From the NCBI GenBank assembly GCA_050122535.1, contig JASFIT010000075.1:1-14236 (forward strand): a stretch of DNA of 14,236 bases, in the 5' to 3' direction. Below, piece by piece: positions 12,507-14,236 of this stretch. Numbering within the stretch: the first letter of the stretch is position 1; every line of letters starts with the position of its first letter. The notes under the pieces were generated by a model. That model did no database searches and had not been told where the DNA came from. It saw only the letters and a program-made list of their open reading frames with translations. Made by a program: the position numbers and the translations under genes. Origin of the DNA: JASFEQ01 sp050122535 (lineage in GTDB: Bacteria > Desulfobacterota > DSM-4660 > Desulfatiglandales > HGW-15).

Positions 12507-14236
12507 CTAAGTGGCACCAAGTTCCAATTCCTTTGCCAGGAGCTGTTTCTCATAAAGCCTGGCGTATTCATTGCCTCTGTCCATAAGGGTTTTGTGGTCA
12601 CCTACCTCCACCAATTTCCCCCCATCAAGAACGACTACGAAGTCTGCCCGGCTAATGGTGGAAAGCCGATGGGAGACGATCAAATTGGTTTTCTGCGCCC
12701 TGAATTCCAGGACCTTGTTCAGAATTCTTTCCTCCGTGCCTGTATCCACCATAGAGAGGGCGTCGTCCAGAATAAGGATAGGGGGATCGGAGAGAAGCGC
12801 CCGGGCTATGGTCAATCGTTGCCTCTGACCACCAGACAGGGTAATGCCGCGCTCTCCAAGCACCGTGTCTATAGTATTCTCCAGGACCTGGATCTCATCA
12901 TATATCTCCGCAGCCTTCAGTACAGCCTCCAAGGACTCTTGGGAAAAACCGCTTCTGCCGAAAAGAACGTTGTTTCCAATGGTATCCGAGAAAATGATGC
13001 TTTCCTGTGTGACAAAACCTATGGACTCCCTCAACGTCTTCAAGGGGATATCCAGGACATCCATGCCATCGATAAACAGGGCACCCCTAGGTATGTTGAA
13101 AAGTCGAGGGATGGCATGGAGAAGGGTGGTTTTCCCAGAGCCGACTCGACCCACCAGCGAAACCGTCTGACCCGATTCTATAATGAGGTCAATCTCCTTT
13201 GCAGCATAGCTCTCTTTGCCAGGGTATTTGAGTGAAAATCCTCTGAACTCGATACGTCCTCTTATTTGTGAAACCCTCAAAGGGGCGGAGGGCTCCCTGA
13301 CTTCTGGGACCTCGTCAAGGACTCGATTGATTCGGCGCATGGACGCGGCGCCCCTCTGTATGAGGTTTGTGACCCAGCCCATGGCCATCATGGGCCAAGT
13401 TAAGAGATTCAGGTAACCGATAAAGGCCACAAAATCCCCTGTGGTGATTTGTCCAAGAATCGTCAGCCGACCCCCCATCCAAATAATGATGGCTAATCCC
13501 AAATTGGTGAAAATGGCCATCATGGGGAAAAACAGGGCAATGGTCTTGGCCAATTTCATGTTCTCAGAAATATACGTTCTCCCCTCCTTTTCCACCTTTT
13601 CCTTTTCCCATGGCTCTCTGCAGTAGGCCTTGACGACCCGGATTCCCGCAAAGGCCTCGCGTACCCGTTCCGTCAAATCTGAAAAGGTTTTCTGTACGCT
13701 TTCAAAACCCATAGATATTCGGCGGGTAAGGATCCGGGAGAGATATATAATGATTGGGGTGGGAATTAGCGCAATCAGGGTCAAATAAGGGCTGATGGAT
13801 ATCATAAACCCTATGGCCGCTATGCCTAGCACAAACCCATCCGTGAGAGCGACCATCCCCATTCCTGTGGCCATTCGGATGGCGTTGATATCATTGGTGG
13901 CCCTTGCCATGAGGTCTCCAGTCTTTGTCCTATGGTAAAAGGACAGGGAGAGGCTCTGAAGATGCGTGTAGAGCTTATTTCTCAGCCCTTCTTCCACTTT
14001 TCTGGAATGGCCAAACAGGAGGTGTCGCCAGACATAACGGAGAAGAGCCATGGTGGTGGCAATGAGTAGAACGGCCATGCCATACTGGAGGAGACTGGCA
14101 GATGTGGCCGTCTTAAAAGTCAGGGCGTCGATGGCCCTTTTGATGACCAGAGGGATCAACAGCTGGAGAAAATCCACCAGAAGGAGGCAGAAAAGCCCAA
14201 AAGCAATCCGCCACCTGTTTTGGACGAAATACGCCT
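12507..14236 (-). CDS. heterodimeric ABC exporter, degenerate half (YheI/BmrC-like), 5' end cut by window edge
   Basis: 575 residues are visible. The frame is open through the GTG at 14177 to the window edge, with AYFVQNRWRIAFGLFCLLLV before it, the normal approach to the first membrane helix, so the true start lies outside. The membrane domain fills about the first 320 visible residues. In visible numbering Walker A is GRVGSGKT at 362-369, the signature LSGGQ at 466-470, Walker B ILILDD at 486-491 and the H-loop His 522. The second D of LILDDALS replaces the catalytic Glu, as known for one half of heterodimeric exporters such as BmrC and TM287. It precedes the YheH-like gene on the same strand, and the two should work as one inner-membrane pump. 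The substrate is not evident. Confidence 0.93.
   Translation of the reverse strand, partial: AYFVQNRWRIAFGLFCLLLVDFLQLLIPLVIKRAIDALTFKTATSASLLQYGMAVLLIATTMALLRYVWRHLLFGHSRKVEEGLRNKLYTHLQSLSLSFYHRTKTGDLMARATNDINAIRMATGMGMVALTDGFVLGIAAIGFMISISPYLTLIALIPTPIIIYLSRILTRRISMGFESVQKTFSDLTERVREAFAGIRVVKAYCREPWEKEKVEKEGRTYISENMKLAKTIALFFPMMAIFTNLGLAIIIWMGGRLTILGQITTGDFVAFIGYLNLLTWPMMAMGWVTNLIQRGAASMRRINRVLDEVPEVREPSAPLRVSQIRGRIEFRGFSLKYPGKESYAAKEIDLIIESGQTVSLVGRVGSGKTTLLHAIPRLFNIPRGALFIDGMDVLDIPLKTLRESIGFVTQESIIFSDTIGNNVLFGRSGFSQESLEAVLKAAEIYDEIQVLENTIDTVLGERGITLSGGQRQRLTIARALLSDPPILILDDALSMVDTGTEERILNKVLEFRAQKTNLIVSHRLSTISRADFVVVLDGGKLVEVGDHKTLMDRGNEYARLYEKQLLAKELELGAT

Noticed and set aside
12384..13235. 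283-codon open frame on the plus strand
   Set aside because: It is opposite the other exporter half through its Walker A, signature and Walker B region. It is open by codon bias of the real gene.

Overview
The window looks like chromosomal DNA of a Deltaproteobacterium (Desulfobacterota, sulfate-reducer or syntroph type). This is inferred from the mix of genes: a cluster of PilZ proteins, a SagB-like nitroreductase beside an O-methyltransferase, a REP-associated transposase, a candidate sigma-54 promoter, and intergenic spacers filled with degenerate short-period repeats. No 16S rRNA or other decisive marker is present, so the placement is tentative.

Left part (1-5437). A partial class I O-methyltransferase and a SagB-type nitroreductase lie on the minus strand. 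Facing away from them are two housekeeping genes on the plus strand: purA (AMP synthesis) and mnmG (tRNA wobble-uridine modification). The purA-mnmG spacer and the methyltransferase-nitroreductase spacer consist largely of degenerate repeats with short units.

Middle (5438-6554). Seventeen bases after the mnmG stop begins a mobile element of 1,100 bp. It is a REP-associated tyrosine transposase gene (RAYT, HUH/Y1 type) enclosed by perfect 31-bp inverted repeats. The transposase promoter appears to take its -35 box from the right repeat.

Accessory cluster (6555-10201). A consensus-like promoter is followed by a leader that ends in a very strong intrinsic terminator only about 20 bp before a small-gene cluster. 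The cluster holds a 94-aa two-helix membrane protein, an 85-aa acidic helical protein and a PilZ protein with a likely TTG start. After a spacer with a candidate sigma-54 promoter and an upstream palindrome come two more PilZ proteins. The three PilZ proteins carry the arginine and D/N-x-S/T-x-x-G motifs expected for cyclic di-GMP binding, so this looks like a c-di-GMP response locus. A 170-aa unrecognised protein with a C-terminal membrane segment follows. It ends in a nested palindromic element that runs from its stop codon to the stop codon of the converging ABC gene.

Right part (10201-14236). Two minus-strand genes encode the halves of a heterodimeric ABC exporter of the YheI/YheH (BmrC/BmrD) type. 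The promoter-proximal half has Asp in place of the catalytic Glu, and the other half has a degenerate signature motif, so one of the two ATP sites is predicted to be inactive. The first subunit runs off the right edge, so its start is missing.

The best candidates for something undescribed are the terminator-gated leader of the small-gene/PilZ cluster, the RAYT element with long perfect terminal repeats, the stop-to-stop nested palindrome, and the families of degenerate spacer repeats.
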